20,203 nucleotides of DNA from Bacilli bacterium (GTDB taxonomy: Bacteria > Bacillota_I > Bacilli_A > RF39 > UBA660): positions 1 through 20,203 of the forward strand of contig JAFPMR010000235.1 of the NCBI GenBank assembly GCA_017411235.1. The letters are read 5' to 3'. Positions 8,091 through 15,047 of this stretch are shown piece by piece. The notes below the pieces were generated by a model. The model saw only the letters and a program-made list of their open reading frames with translations. It had not been told where the DNA came from and searched no databases. The position numbers and the translations under genes were made by a program. How positions within the stretch are numbered: position 1 is the first letter of the stretch; each line of letters opens with the position of its first letter.

Positions 8091-8714
8091 CTATCTTATC
8101 TTTGGCATTTTACTACCAAAAGATACCTCCTTCAATATTTCTATTCCTTGTTCTTTACATAACTCACTATATTTATCATCCCATGATAATCTATATGAAT
8201 CATTTATATCTAATCCTAACATTTCTACATATTTCTTAACTATCTCTATAGGATTACTAGTTCCTTTATTTTCTATTTCTAAAGCTACTCCAAAAGGATA
8301 TTCATCAATAGATATCTCTACTTCATCATTACTATAATTAGTACGATATCTTTCATAAGATTCAACTAATTCCATATGTAAAACATTATCTAGAATAAAT
8401 ATTAAGTTATCATAATCTTCATAATTAATTCTAACTTCTTTTTCTTCTTCCTTATTTACTAAACCTTCTCTAGTATCTTTTAATCTTCTTTTCCAACTAA
8501 TCATACATTTCTTAGTTTCATCATTCTTAGATACTCTAATTCTAAATCTTCCATCTATTTCTAAACTATAGAAATTAAACCTTTGATCAGAATGATTATA
8601 TTGACTTGTTTTTTCATAAGTTCTTAAACTCTTATTTAAACCAAGTACTTCTACTCTTTCTATTAATTCTTTAATCTTTTCTTCTGAAAAATAATATCTT
8701 ACTTCGTATTCCAT
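8091..8714 (-). CDS. CYTH-domain protein (triphosphate tunnel metalloenzyme)
   Basis: The 207-residue protein carries the CYTH signature: an N-terminal EYEVR (variant of ExExK), RFRIRVS, then ISWKRR, an acidic EEEKEVRI, RYRTNY, and EISIDEYPFGVALEIEN near the end. These charged residues line the tunnel that binds inorganic or organic triphosphates with Mg2+/Mn2+. Family members include tripolyphosphatases, thiamine triphosphatases and class IV adenylate cyclases; which activity applies cannot be told. The ATG overlaps the lepB stop (TAATG), so it is translationally coupled. A CYTH gene between signal peptidase and nfnAB has no obvious functional link. Confidence 0.85.
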   Translation of the reverse strand: MEYEVRYYFSEEKIKELIERVEVLGLNKSLRTYEKTSQYNHSDQRFNFYSLEIDGRFRIRVSKNDETKKCMISWKRRLKDTREGLVNKEEEKEVRINYEDYDNLIFILDNVLHMELVESYERYRTNYSNDEVEISIDEYPFGVALEIENKGTSNPIEIVKKYVEMLGLDINDSYRLSWDDKYSELCKEQGIEILKEVSFGSKMPKIR

Positions 8715-9217
8715 TATTTAACTTTTCCTATCTTCTTAAATGGGAATAAAACTAATTCTGTCTGACCAAGTATTTGACTTTTCTTAAAAGGTCCAAAGAA
8801 ACGACTGTCCATACTATTTTCTCTATTATCTCCCATAATAAAGTATTCATCATCAGCAAGTTCTATCTTATCGAAGTTCTCTGTAATACCTTTACTATAT
8901 TCTTCTTCTTGTTTAACACCATTAACATAAATAACACCATTTTCACAAGAAATAGTTTCACCTGGTAAAGCAATTACTCTTTTAATTAATTCTTCTCTCT
9001 TACCTTGTTTATTAACTTTAGCAACTACTATATCAAAACGATCTATCTTAGCTACCTTACTAAGTATCATTAACTCTCCACCATTTAATGTTGGCTTCAT
9101 ACTTTCTCCGCTAACAACTACCGGAGTAACCAAGTACGTTCTTACAAGTATAACTACTACTAAAATAATAATATATGGAATAATCTCTTTTATTACTTTC
9201 TTTACTTTATCATTCAT
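8714..9217 (-). CDS. lepB: Type I signal peptidase
   Basis: It cleaves signal peptides from secreted proteins at the outer membrane face. The 167-residue protein has one N-terminal membrane segment (about 12-30) followed by the catalytic Ser39 in SGESMKPTL, the general base Lys79 in KRVIALPGE, and the conserved GDNRENSMDSRFFG box, so it is the short Gram-positive (SipS-like) form. The frame is open from ATG 9229, but GGTGA five bases before the ATG at 9217 decides the start; this drops four residues. It is the first gene of a five-gene operon. Several proteins in this window have N-terminal segments that could pass this pathway. Confidence 0.95.
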   Translation of the reverse strand: MNDKVKKVIKEIIPYIIILVVVILVRTYLVTPVVVSGESMKPTLNGGELMILSKVAKIDRFDIVVAKVNKQGKREELIKRVIALPGETISCENGVIYVNGVKQEEEYSKGITENFDKIELADDEYFIMGDNRENSMDSRFFGPFKKSQILGQTELVLFPFKKIGKVK

Positions 9218-9233
9218 ATCATTCACCATTCTT

Positions 9234-9242
9234 ATTTTACCA
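9234..9242 (-). promoter_or_regulatory. Extended -10 promoter of the lepB operon
   Basis: The minus strand reads TGG-TAAAAT. The sequence from here to the ribosome-binding site nearly repeats that before the HAD gene. The -35 region is weak (TTTAAG). Confidence 0.5.
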
Positions 9243-9271
9243 TTTTTCTATTTTTTCTTAAAGACTAAATA

Positions 9272-9280
9272 TGCTATAAT
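9272..9280 (+). promoter_or_regulatory. Extended -10 promoter of the 9303 gene
   Basis: TGC-TATAAT at 9272-9280, then AGGATGTGAT before the ATG at 9303. No good -35 box; the extended -10 may compensate. Confidence 0.6.
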
Positions 9281-9302
9281 CTTATATATAGGATGTGATT
9301 AT

Positions 9303-9884
9303 ATGAAGAAAAAAGGTATCTTCCTTGAAATAATAATCTTTATTACCATACTAGCATCTATATTCATTATCTATCATGTCTATAAAGAATTAACAAGTGT
9401 TACACCTGAAAATAGTAATTCTAACGAAATAAAAAACTATTCTAAAGATAGAAAACATAAAATAACAAAAGACATCACTGAAACTAGTATTTATAATATT
9501 CCTGAAAGTGAATACATTACAGAAGATAGCGTCTATAATTACTATATTAATTCTACTGATGGTTTAATAGTATCAATAGATGAAGAAATAATCATTAAAT
9601 TCAACCCTTACATAGATGAATTAACTGCCGAAAAATTAAATGAAACAGCAATAATCAATTATTGTAATGGTTATGATGAAGTAACTAGTGATTATATCTT
9701 AAAATGTACTTATAAAAACTATACCTTAAATATAAATAATTCATTTAAGTTAAAGAATATCTTTACTGATGAAATAAAAACAAAAAAACTTACTATTCCA
9801 GTAAGTATAAAATATGAAGATCGCTTAGATGAATTATTAGCCAAATTCGACGAACAAGATATAGAATATCAAGAAATACAATAA
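9303..9884 (+). CDS. Membrane-anchored protein of unknown function
   Basis: I do not recognise this 193-residue protein. It begins with a basic MKKKG and one hydrophobic segment (about 6-26), with no lipoprotein Cys, so it is probably anchored with a C-terminal domain outside the cell. The outer part is rich in Asn, Tyr, Ile and Glu. Two Cys (in INYCNGYD and LKCTYK) could form a disulphide. The strand-like repeats (YILKCTYKNYTLNI) suggest a mostly beta domain. It has its own extended -10 promoter and stands alone on the plus strand between lepB and rplS, ending at a shared terminator. Confidence 0.75.
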   Translation: MKKKGIFLEIIIFITILASIFIIYHVYKELTSVTPENSNSNEIKNYSKDRKHKITKDITETSIYNIPESEYITEDSVYNYYINSTDGLIVSIDEEIIIKFNPYIDELTAEKLNETAIINYCNGYDEVTSDYILKCTYKNYTLNINNSFKLKNIFTDEIKTKKLTIPVSIKYEDRLDELLAKFDEQDIEYQEIQ

Positions 9885-9890
9885 ACAAAA

Positions 9891-9916
9891 AAAGAAAGAA
9901 ATTAATTTCTTTCTTT
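9891..9916. terminator. Terminator between the 9303 gene and rplS
   Basis: AAAGAAAGAAA and TTTCTTTCTTT form an 11-bp stem around TTAA. Past the stem the minus strand continues as a strong U run (complement of A at 9886-9893), so it is strong for rplS and weaker for the plus strand. The rplS stop is inside the loop. Confidence 0.8.
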
Positions 9917-10243
9917 TACTTTGTATTCTTTTCTCATTCCCTTTAAGAAGTTTAACTTAGCTCTTCTTACTACACCCTTCTTAACTACAACAATTTTATC
10001 AATTGCTGGTGAGTTAACTGGGAAAACTCTTGTTACACCAATACCATAAGATTTTTTACGTACTGAGAAAGTTTCTGATACAGATCCACCTTTTTTAGCA
10101 ACTACAAGTCCTTCAAAAGCTTGGATACGTTCTTTTTTACCTTCTTTTACCCATACGTCTACTCTTACAGTATCTCCAACACGGAATTCAGGAATATCTT
10201 TTCTTACATGCTTCTCATTGATTTTATCAACTAAATTTGCCAT
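9902..10243 (-). CDS. rplS: 50S ribosomal protein L19
   Basis: L19 sits at the interface of the two ribosomal subunits. The 113-residue protein matches the family along its length: IPEFRVGDTVRVDVWV, GKKERIQAFEGLVVAKK, SETFSVRKKSYGIGVTRVFPVNSP and a basic C-terminus with RRAKLNFLKG. A TTG directly upstream (10246) is in frame, but the ATG at 10243 gives the usual MAN-type start with AAAGGA ten bases upstream. Unlike the B. subtilis arrangement, where it follows trmD directly, here two genes separate it from trmD and it has its own promoter and leader. Confidence 0.97.
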   Translation of the reverse strand: MANLVDKINEKHVRKDIPEFRVGDTVRVDVWVKEGKKERIQAFEGLVVAKKGGSVSETFSVRKKSYGIGVTRVFPVNSPAIDKIVVVKKGVVRRAKLNFLKGMRKEYKVKERN

Positions 10244-10246
10244 CAA

Positions 10247-10326
10247 TATTCATTCCTTTCTACTATAAATTACTTACCAGAAAATCATAAAAATACCTTA
10301 TTCAGCGGATTTTCCTCCTTGAAGCA
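10247..10326 (-). promoter_or_regulatory. Probable rplS (L19) leader RNA
   Basis: About 80 bases of untranslated leader separate the rplS promoter from the start. It contains an 8-bp pairing (GATTTTCC at 10308-10315 with AGAAAATC at 10279-10286, one G-U) with an inner AATA/TATT pairing. L19 autoregulatory leaders are known from low-GC Gram-positives; I assign this by position and structure, not by a verified match to that family. Confidence 0.45.
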
Positions 10327-10332
10327 ATTACG

Positions 10333-10361
10333 ATTATAGCAAAAAAAGAATATATTTGCAA
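10333..10361 (-). promoter_or_regulatory. rplS promoter
   Basis: The minus strand shows TTGCAA (10361-10356), a 17-base spacer and TATAAT (10338-10333) with an extended TGC. The -35 box lies in the loop region of the upstream gene's terminator. Confidence 0.8.
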
Positions 10362-10372
10362 GAAATATATCC
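10348..10372 (-). terminator. Terminator after the 10379 gene
   Basis: Arms GAATATATTT (10348-10357) and AAATATATCC (10363-10372) pair with one G-U around GCAAG, followed by seven U on the minus strand. It overlaps the rplS -35 box. Confidence 0.75.
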
Positions 10373-10378
10373 CTTTTT

Positions 10379-11125
10379 CTAATATTTACATCTTTTTTTA
10401 GTAGGATCAGGTACCAATGATTTACATATTACTATTAAAACAACTAGTACTCCAGCAACAATCATTGCTTTAATCATCATACTCTTATTATTTAATTCTC
10501 TTTGTTCTTTTTGTAAATACTTTAAAGCATAATTAGCGCCACTATCATTCATTGTAATCTTAGCGATATAATTATCATAATTCATACCAGGAGTTAATGA
10601 ATAACAAACACCCATTTCATCCATATAGCATTTATCAAATATTAAAGCAAATGTTTCTAATAGTTCATTCTTATGATTCTTTTTAATATAAGAATACACT
10701 GACTTATACTTATTAGACATTTCAGTACCCCAATATGGAGATAATGCTAATACTCTTTCATAGAATGGATCAGCTTCTCTTTGATCTGCAGTTCTATCAA
10801 TAGATGAAGTTAATAAATCCCCTTGTAGATCATAATGAATTGAACCTGTAACGTCATATGTTTGTTTTTTAACCTTCTCTGTTTTACCATTTATCTTTTC
10901 TTCTTTTTCTTCGACACAAGTAACATGATAATTTAAATCTAGAGAATCTATTCTATCTGTAGCACTTATTGTAGTTTTACATCCTTCTTTATCCAATTGT
11001 CTTTCAAAAGCTTTTGTAACATCACCATTATTTATGACATTAACAAAATCAGATACAGAATAAGCTTTTACAAAAGTAATTCCTAATATCAATGACAATA
11101 ATAAAAATAAGACTTTGTTTTTCAT
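10379..11125 (-). CDS. Exported protein of unknown function with C-terminal membrane anchor
   Basis: This 248-residue protein is not one I recognise. It has a clear signal peptide (MKNKVLFLLLSLILGITFVKA, with likely cleavage near residue 21, VKA/YS) and a C-terminal hydrophobic segment (about 219-240) followed by a basic KKRCKY tail, so the middle should be outside and the tail inside. Four external Cys (about 49, 70, 166 and 173) may form disulphides. A repeated acidic/basic stretch (EEKEEKINGKTEKVKK) looks exposed. It lies between the trmD operon and rplS with its own promoter and terminator, an unusual place for a surface protein. AGAGGTG precedes the ATG. Confidence 0.75.
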   Translation of the reverse strand: MKNKVLFLLLSLILGITFVKAYSVSDFVNVINNGDVTKAFERQLDKEGCKTTISATDRIDSLDLNYHVTCVEEKEEKINGKTEKVKKQTYDVTGSIHYDLQGDLLTSSIDRTADQREADPFYERVLALSPYWGTEMSNKYKSVYSYIKKNHKNELLETFALIFDKCYMDEMGVCYSLTPGMNYDNYIAKITMNDSGANYALKYLQKEQRELNNKSMMIKAMIVAGVLVVLIVICKSLVPDPTKKRCKY

Positions 11126-11148
11126 ATAAACACCTCTATCTTAATTAA

Positions 11149-11157
11149 ATTTTATCA
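11149..11157 (-). promoter_or_regulatory. Extended -10 promoter of the 10379-11125 gene
   Basis: The minus strand reads TGA-TAAAAT. The -35 region (TATTCA) is poor. It lies between the preceding terminator and the ATG at 11125. Confidence 0.4.
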
Positions 11158-11206
11158 TATTACTACTTAATTGAATAATAAAAACAAAATACCAATGTAA
11201 ATAAAA

Positions 11207-11225
11207 AGAGGAATTATCTTCCTCT
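11207..11225 (-). terminator. Terminator after the rimM-trmD operon
   Basis: Arms AGAGGAA (11207-11213) and TTCCTCT (11219-11225) with a 5-base loop, followed by U-rich sequence on the minus strand. It overlaps the end of the 149-residue gene. Confidence 0.85.
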
Positions 11226-11663
11226 GCTTCTATACATTTCTTCTTGTTGCTCTAAATAAATAGCTTTTTGTTTAATTTCAACTTGTTTCATTCGCATTTC
11301 GTTTTCTATTAAACGTAACTTTTTTAAAAACAACTGTTCTTTTTCATGATTCAAAAATTTTTGATATTTTGTTAAAAGTATTTCTCTTAATAACTCTGCT
11401 TGATCAATTACTAATTCGCAATCTCCTTCATCAGCATCATCATTATTAACTACAATCATGGCAAGTTCTACAATCCTTTTAAAAGACTTATCAAACTTTT
11501 GCGATAAAATCTTATCTATCATTGAAGGATCAACTATAGTTACTTCTTTAACTTTTACATAATCACTTTTACTTACTTTAGGACGAAATGTATACCCAGA
11601 AATATCTTTAAATCTGATTACACTATCATCTTTATGTGATTTGTTAATTAAGTAACTTGCCAT
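11214..11663 (-). CDS. Unknown protein with C-terminal coiled coil, in the trmD operon
   Basis: I do not recognise this 149-residue protein. It has no signal peptide or membrane segment, so it should be cytoplasmic. The N-terminal half (residues 1-95) looks globular, with a short acidic NDDADEGD segment, and the last ~50 residues are charged and helical (KEQLFLKKLRLIENEMRMKQVEIKQKAIYLEQQEEM), consistent with a coiled coil. It starts 12 bases after the trmD stop with a good AAGGTGAG site and ends the operon, so a link to ribosome or RNA work is possible by context only. Confidence 0.75.
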   Translation of the reverse strand: MASYLINKSHKDDSVIRFKDISGYTFRPKVSKSDYVKVKEVTIVDPSMIDKILSQKFDKSFKRIVELAMIVVNNDDADEGDCELVIDQAELLREILLTKYQKFLNHEKEQLFLKKLRLIENEMRMKQVEIKQKAIYLEQQEEMYRSRGR

Positions 11664-11675
11664 GTTCTCACCTTC

Positions 11676-12341
11676 TTACTTTAATAAATCTGGTCTTCGT
11701 TCTTGTGTTTTTTTAATACTTTGTTCTTTTCTCCATGCATCTATCTTAGCATGATCACCTGAAACTAAAACATCAGGTACTTCCATTCCTCTAAACACTC
11801 TAGGTTTAGTATAAGTAGGATAATCTAATAAATAATTATCATTAAATGAATCATCTAAATGACTTCTTTCATTAATTACCCCCGGAATTAATCTTACTAT
11901 TGAATCAACTAACACCATTGCTGGTATCTCCCCACCAGTTAGTACGTAATCTCCAATACTTATTTCCATATCTGCTAAAGTTCTAATTCTTTCATCAAAA
12001 CCTTCATAATGTCCACAGATAATAATTAAGTGTCTTTCTTTACTCAAATCATAAGCTATCTTTTGTTTATATTGTGTTCCATCAGGAGTTAATAGAATAA
12101 CTTTTGATTCATCAGTTCTTAAACTTTCTACACAATCAAATATTGGTTGTGGAGTAAGAACCATTCCAGCTCCTCCTCCATAAGGAGTATCATCAACCTT
12201 TAAATGAGGATCATCTGTAAAATCTCTAAAATTAACTACGTTAATTTCTACTTTTCCAGCTTCTTGAGCTCTCTTAAGAATTGACTCGGTAAATGCCCCA
12301 GTAAACATTTCTGGAAATATTGATACAATATCTATTTTCAT
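11676..12341 (-). CDS. trmD: tRNA (guanine-N1)-methyltransferase TrmD
   Basis: TrmD makes m1G37 in tRNAs, next to the anticodon, using S-adenosylmethionine; this prevents frameshifting. The 221-residue SPOUT protein has the expected motifs: [13 protein letters not shown] (51-62), LTPDG (84-88), [10 protein letters not shown] (109-118), [11 protein letters not shown] (128-138) and the C-terminal domain with YTKPRVFRG. It is a little shorter than the usual 230-250 residues but all active-site parts are present. The ATG overlaps the rimM stop by four bases (ATGA), as is typical of this pair. Confidence 0.97.
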   Translation of the reverse strand: MKIDIVSIFPEMFTGAFTESILKRAQEAGKVEINVVNFRDFTDDPHLKVDDTPYGGGAGMVLTPQPIFDCVESLRTDESKVILLTPDGTQYKQKIAYDLSKERHLIIICGHYEGFDERIRTLADMEISIGDYVLTGGEIPAMVLVDSIVRLIPGVINERSHLDDSFNDNYLLDYPTYTKPRVFRGMEVPDVLVSGDHAKIDAWRKEQSIKKTQERRPDLLK

Positions 12342-12829
12342 AATATCAATCCCTTAGCATTCTTACACTCTATCTCCTTATTAAGAAAATCTACTTTAAC
12401 AATAAACTCTTTATTATTAGGAATATAGAATCTTTTAGTACCTTCTACTACGAGTAATGTACCACTTCCATTATACACAATTTCTACTACTTTTCCTAGT
12501 ATTTCAGTATCTTCTTTTATGTTTAAACCTATTAAATCTTCAAGTATATAATCATTTTCGTCAAGATTTAAATCATCTCTATTAACATATACTTCTTCAC
12601 CTTTATACTTTAATACATCATTAATATTGTCATAACCTTCAAAAGTAACCATATCAAAGCATTTATGACGTCTATAAGTATTAATTACTTCCTTACGACG
12701 AGCAGTTCCTATATAAAGATTAAAACCCTTTTTAAAAACAATATCTTTCTTATCAAAATCACTTAATATTCTTAGTTCTCCCTTAATACCATGAGTATTA
12801 ACTATTTTACCTACATATACTAAATCCAT
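12338..12829 (-). CDS. rimM: Ribosome maturation factor RimM
   Basis: RimM binds S19 and helps the 30S head mature. The ~163-residue protein has the N-terminal [16 protein letters not shown] motif and the C-terminal PRC-barrel region ([20 protein letters not shown], then [15 protein letters not shown] and a VDFLNKEI strand). Two ATGs are adjacent at 12832 and 12829; AGAGG is better spaced from the second. It overlaps the methyltransferase stop and trmD start, so it is translated in a coupled chain. Confidence 0.93.
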   Translation of the reverse strand: MDLVYVGKIVNTHGIKGELRILSDFDKKDIVFKKGFNLYIGTARRKEVINTYRRHKCFDMVTFEGYDNINDVLKYKGEEVYVNRDDLNLDENDYILEDLIGLNIKEDTEILGKVVEIVYNGSGTLLVVEGTKRFYIPNNKEFIVKVDFLNKEIECKNAKGLIL

Positions 12830-12831
12830 CA

Positions 12832-13566
12832 TTAACCTCTTTTATTAAATTCATAAAGAATAATACTTGTTGCAACACCAACATTTAAACTTTCTACACT
12901 ACTATTCATATCTATATAAATATAATCATCACATAGATTTAAAATACTATCCTTAACTCCATTACCTTCATTACCCATTACTAAAGCATACTTGTTACTA
13001 ATACTTATTTTATCTACACTAGTACCACCATCTACTTTAGTACCATATACTTTATATCCATTACCATGTAATTCTTCTATTAAACTAAGAATATCTCTTC
13101 TAATGATATTGATATGAAATATCATACCTTCACTACTTCTTATAACTTTATCATTATACATATCAACACTTGTTTTAGATAAAACAATACTATCTATATT
13201 AAATGCTAAACTACTACGTATAATTGTACCTAAATTACCAGGATCTTGAATATCATCTAGAATTAATACTTTATTGCCTAATTCTTTTTCTTCAATCTTT
13301 TTAACTACACCAATTATTCTTTGAGGATTAACAGTATTAGATAACTTCTTTATTACATCATATGTAACTAAAGTAGTAGGAACATCATACTCGCCTAAAT
13401 AATCTTCACATTTAACTACTTCTAAAAGTAAACCCGCTTTAAATGCTTCCTCTACTAAGTGTTCACCTTCTACTAAAAACTTACCTTCTATATCACGATA
13501 TTTTTTATCCAATAGTTTACCTAAGTTTTTAATTCTTTCATTTTGTAATGAACTAATTACTTCCAT
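12832..13566 (-). CDS. SpoU/TrmH-family rRNA 2'-O-methyltransferase
   Basis: The 244-residue protein has the N-terminal substrate-binding region of RNA ribose methyltransferases (SLQNERIKNLGKLLDKKYRD, then FLVEGEHLVEEA) and the SPOUT catalytic domain with three motifs: DPGNLGTIIR (108-117), MGNEGNGV (197-204) and SSVESLNVGVATSI (222-235). It should methylate a ribose 2'-OH in rRNA (or tRNA) with S-adenosylmethionine; the exact site is not clear. A TTG at 13575 is in frame, but the ATG at 13566 has GAGGG nine bases upstream and matches the family start (MEVISSLQN). It sits two bases from the end of the upstream gene. Confidence 0.92.
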   Translation of the reverse strand: MEVISSLQNERIKNLGKLLDKKYRDIEGKFLVEGEHLVEEAFKAGLLLEVVKCEDYLGEYDVPTTLVTYDVIKKLSNTVNPQRIIGVVKKIEEKELGNKVLILDDIQDPGNLGTIIRSSLAFNIDSIVLSKTSVDMYNDKVIRSSEGMIFHINIIRRDILSLIEELHGNGYKVYGTKVDGGTSVDKISISNKYALVMGNEGNGVKDSILNLCDDYIYIDMNSSVESLNVGVATSIILYEFNKRG

Positions 13567-13567
13567 C

Positions 13568-14203
13568 TTACTCAACCCTCAATCTTTTTCTTGCTTCTTT
13601 ATAATTTGGATATCTTAAACTAACTTGATACCAAAATCTACTACTATGATTAGCTTCATAGAAATGACACAATTCATGAACTATAACATAATCTATTAAA
13701 CTAATATCTTTTTTTAATAATTCGCTATTTAGAGTAACAATTCTTTTAGTAGTATTGTTAACACCCCATCTACTAGTCATCTTACGTATTTTTAAACTGA
13801 ATTCTGGTATATCTCTAAACTCATCTAATAAATATTCAATACGATCATTAAATACCTTTATACATTCATTCTTATACCATTTATCAAACATTTTCTCATC
13901 TTTGACATAAATCATATTATTATCAATGAATACTTTTTTAACATCTTCATTAAAACAAACTGTATACTCTTCTCCTAAATAATGAAATTTATCATTATTA
14001 CTCTTTCTTATCATCGCTCTATCATACATTTTTATAAAAGACTTTTCATTTTCTTTAATCATTTTCAATATATCTTTTTCTCTAACAAAACGATTACAAG
14101 TAACATAAAGTATACCGTCTTCTTTAAATCTAAAATAAATGTTCTTATTATTTTTTCTTATTATTTCTACATTTACTGTATTATTTCCTAGTTGTACTTC
14201 CAT
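13568..14203 (-). CDS. YgjP-like (DUF45) zinc metallopeptidase
   Basis: The 211-residue protein shows the YgjP-like pattern: a beta-rich N-terminal half with VNVEIIRKNNKNIYFRF, TSRWGVNN near 143-150, VTLNSELLKK, and the zinc motif VIVHELCHFYEANHSSRFW with His176, Glu177, His180 and the third ligand His186. The substrate is unknown. A GTG at 14212 is in frame, but AGGTGG sits five bases before the ATG at 14203, which was chosen. It opens the operon that continues with the SpoU methyltransferase, rimM and trmD. Confidence 0.88.
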   Translation of the reverse strand: MEVQLGNNTVNVEIIRKNNKNIYFRFKEDGILYVTCNRFVREKDILKMIKENEKSFIKMYDRAMIRKSNNDKFHYLGEEYTVCFNEDVKKVFIDNNMIYVKDEKMFDKWYKNECIKVFNDRIEYLLDEFRDIPEFSLKIRKMTSRWGVNNTTKRIVTLNSELLKKDISLIDYVIVHELCHFYEANHSSRFWYQVSLRYPNYKEARKRLRVE

Positions 14204-14220
14204 AAGAACCACCTATCACT

Positions 14221-14229
14221 ATTTTAACA
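14221..14229 (-). promoter_or_regulatory. Extended -10 promoter of the metallopeptidase-rimM-trmD operon
   Basis: The minus strand reads TGT-TAAAAT just after a terminator. Where a -35 would be, the sequence is the terminator hairpin and has no good match. Confidence 0.45.
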
Positions 14230-14234
14230 TAAAA

Positions 14235-14254
14235 AAGATAGTAATAACTATCTT
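14235..14254 (-). terminator. Terminator after the 14248 gene
   Basis: Arms AAGATAGT (14235-14242) and ACTATCTT (14247-14254) with loop AATA, followed by U on the minus strand. The gene's stop (14248-14250) is inside the arm. Confidence 0.82.
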
Positions 14255-14772
14255 CTTAGCATTAATCTATCAGAATCTTGTTCCTCTAATACTTCTATAT
14301 TAGTACCATCTAATCTTTCATAATCAAATGGTTCAGGAGTTAACTCTAAAGTAATAAGTTTAAAACCTTCTGGATATAAATATTCAACACCTTTATCAGT
14401 ACTTATTCTAATTGGATCATAATATTCATCAGTTTCTTCTCTATAAGCTACTACTGTTTTAAATGTACCAACTTGTACTCCATCATAAATATCAAATACA
14501 AAAGTATCATCTATTCTAACATATTTAACATCCATGTCTTCTAAAGCTGCTCTTAGATATTCTCCTTTGAAGCTTTTAATACCATAGTTTTTATCAACAT
14601 GACTAATATCAACATAATTATCCTCCGTTAAGAAATCATTTAAATAACCTTTAACTCTATTCACTTCATGAGTTTTATATAGATGCAGACTTCCACCTAC
14701 TGCACCAGCCATAAGAAGACCAGCTAATAAAGCAGAAGCAAATTTCTTTCCAAATTTCATATTCTTAACCAT
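14248..14772 (-). CDS. Exported or membrane-anchored protein of unknown function
   Basis: I do not recognise this 174-residue protein. It has a basic start (MVKNMKFGKKF) and a small-residue hydrophobic segment (about 11-30, rich in Ala and Gly) that may be a signal peptide or anchor. The rest is acidic and beta-prone, with no Cys and no known catalytic motif: FLTEDNYVDISHV, YVRIDDTFVFDIYDGVQVG and an acidic C-terminus. GAGGGGATT before the ATG fixes the start at 14772. It is monocistronic: it has its own promoter (14797-14825) and a terminator. Confidence 0.75.
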   Translation of the reverse strand: MVKNMKFGKKFASALLAGLLMAGAVGGSLHLYKTHEVNRVKGYLNDFLTEDNYVDISHVDKNYGIKSFKGEYLRAALEDMDVKYVRIDDTFVFDIYDGVQVGTFKTVVAYREETDEYYDPIRISTDKGVEYLYPEGFKLITLELTPEPFDYERLDGTNIEVLEEQDSDRLMLRR

Positions 14773-14796
14773 AATAATCCCCTCGAATTAGTGCAT

Positions 14797-14825
14797 ATTA
14801 TAAACAAATCTCCTAAATAAAGCAA
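14797..14825 (-). promoter_or_regulatory. Promoter of the 14248 gene
   Basis: On the minus strand, TTGCTT (14825-14820), a 17-base spacer and TATAAT (14802-14797). The start codon at 14772 follows after a short leader with GAGGGG. Confidence 0.8.
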
Positions 14826-14839
14826 TTTTACCTCAATAA

Positions 14840-14863
14840 AAAAGATAGTTTCAACTATCTTTT
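14840..14863 (-). terminator. Terminator after the 19-residue peptide gene
   Basis: Arms AAAAGATAGT (14840-14849) and ACTATCTTTT (14854-14863) with loop TTCA, then six U on the minus strand. It lies about 25 bases after the small ORF stop. Confidence 0.82.
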
Positions 14864-14887
14864 ATTAACTAATAAGTTTTCTTTTGT

Positions 14888-14947
14888 TTAAGAGTAACAA
14901 ATAAAAAATGAAGATATTAATAATATTAAACATAATACTTTTTTCAT
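14888..14947 (-). CDS. 19-residue hydrophobic peptide minigene
   Basis: A complete 20-codon ORF encodes MKKVLCLILLISSFFICYS. It has a basic start and a single hydrophobic helix with two Cys. AGGA lies six bases before the ATG. Upstream is a consensus-like promoter (14969-14998) with a dyad in the spacer, and downstream a terminator (14840-14863), so promoter, ribosome-binding site, ORF and terminator form a full unit of about 120 bases. It could be a small membrane protein, a type-I-toxin-like peptide, or a remnant signal peptide of a decayed gene. No antisense RNA promoter was found. The expression signals are the main argument that it is real; the peptide itself has no recognised family. 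Confidence 0.55.
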   Translation of the reverse strand: MKKVLCLILLISSFFICYS

Positions 14948-14968
14948 AACTATCCTACTCCTATTTTA

Positions 14969-14998
14969 AGTATACTTTGTGCAAAGTAAGAGTGTCAA
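14969..14998 (-). promoter_or_regulatory. Promoter of the 19-residue peptide gene
   Basis: On the minus strand, TTGACA (14998-14993), an 18-base spacer and TATACT (14974-14969). The -35 box is a perfect consensus, rare in this window. Confidence 0.8.
14973..14988. promoter_or_regulatory. 16-bp dyad, candidate operator between -35 and -10
   Basis: TACTTTG and CAAAGTA (14973-14979 and 14982-14988) are perfect inverted repeats around TG. The dyad fills most of the spacer and touches the -10 box, the usual place for a dimeric repressor (MarR- or TetR-like). The regulator is not in the window. Confidence 0.6.
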
Positions 14999-15047
14999 TT
15001 TATGAAAAAGCACGCATATAAAAATGTACATTATTTTTACAAAAAAA

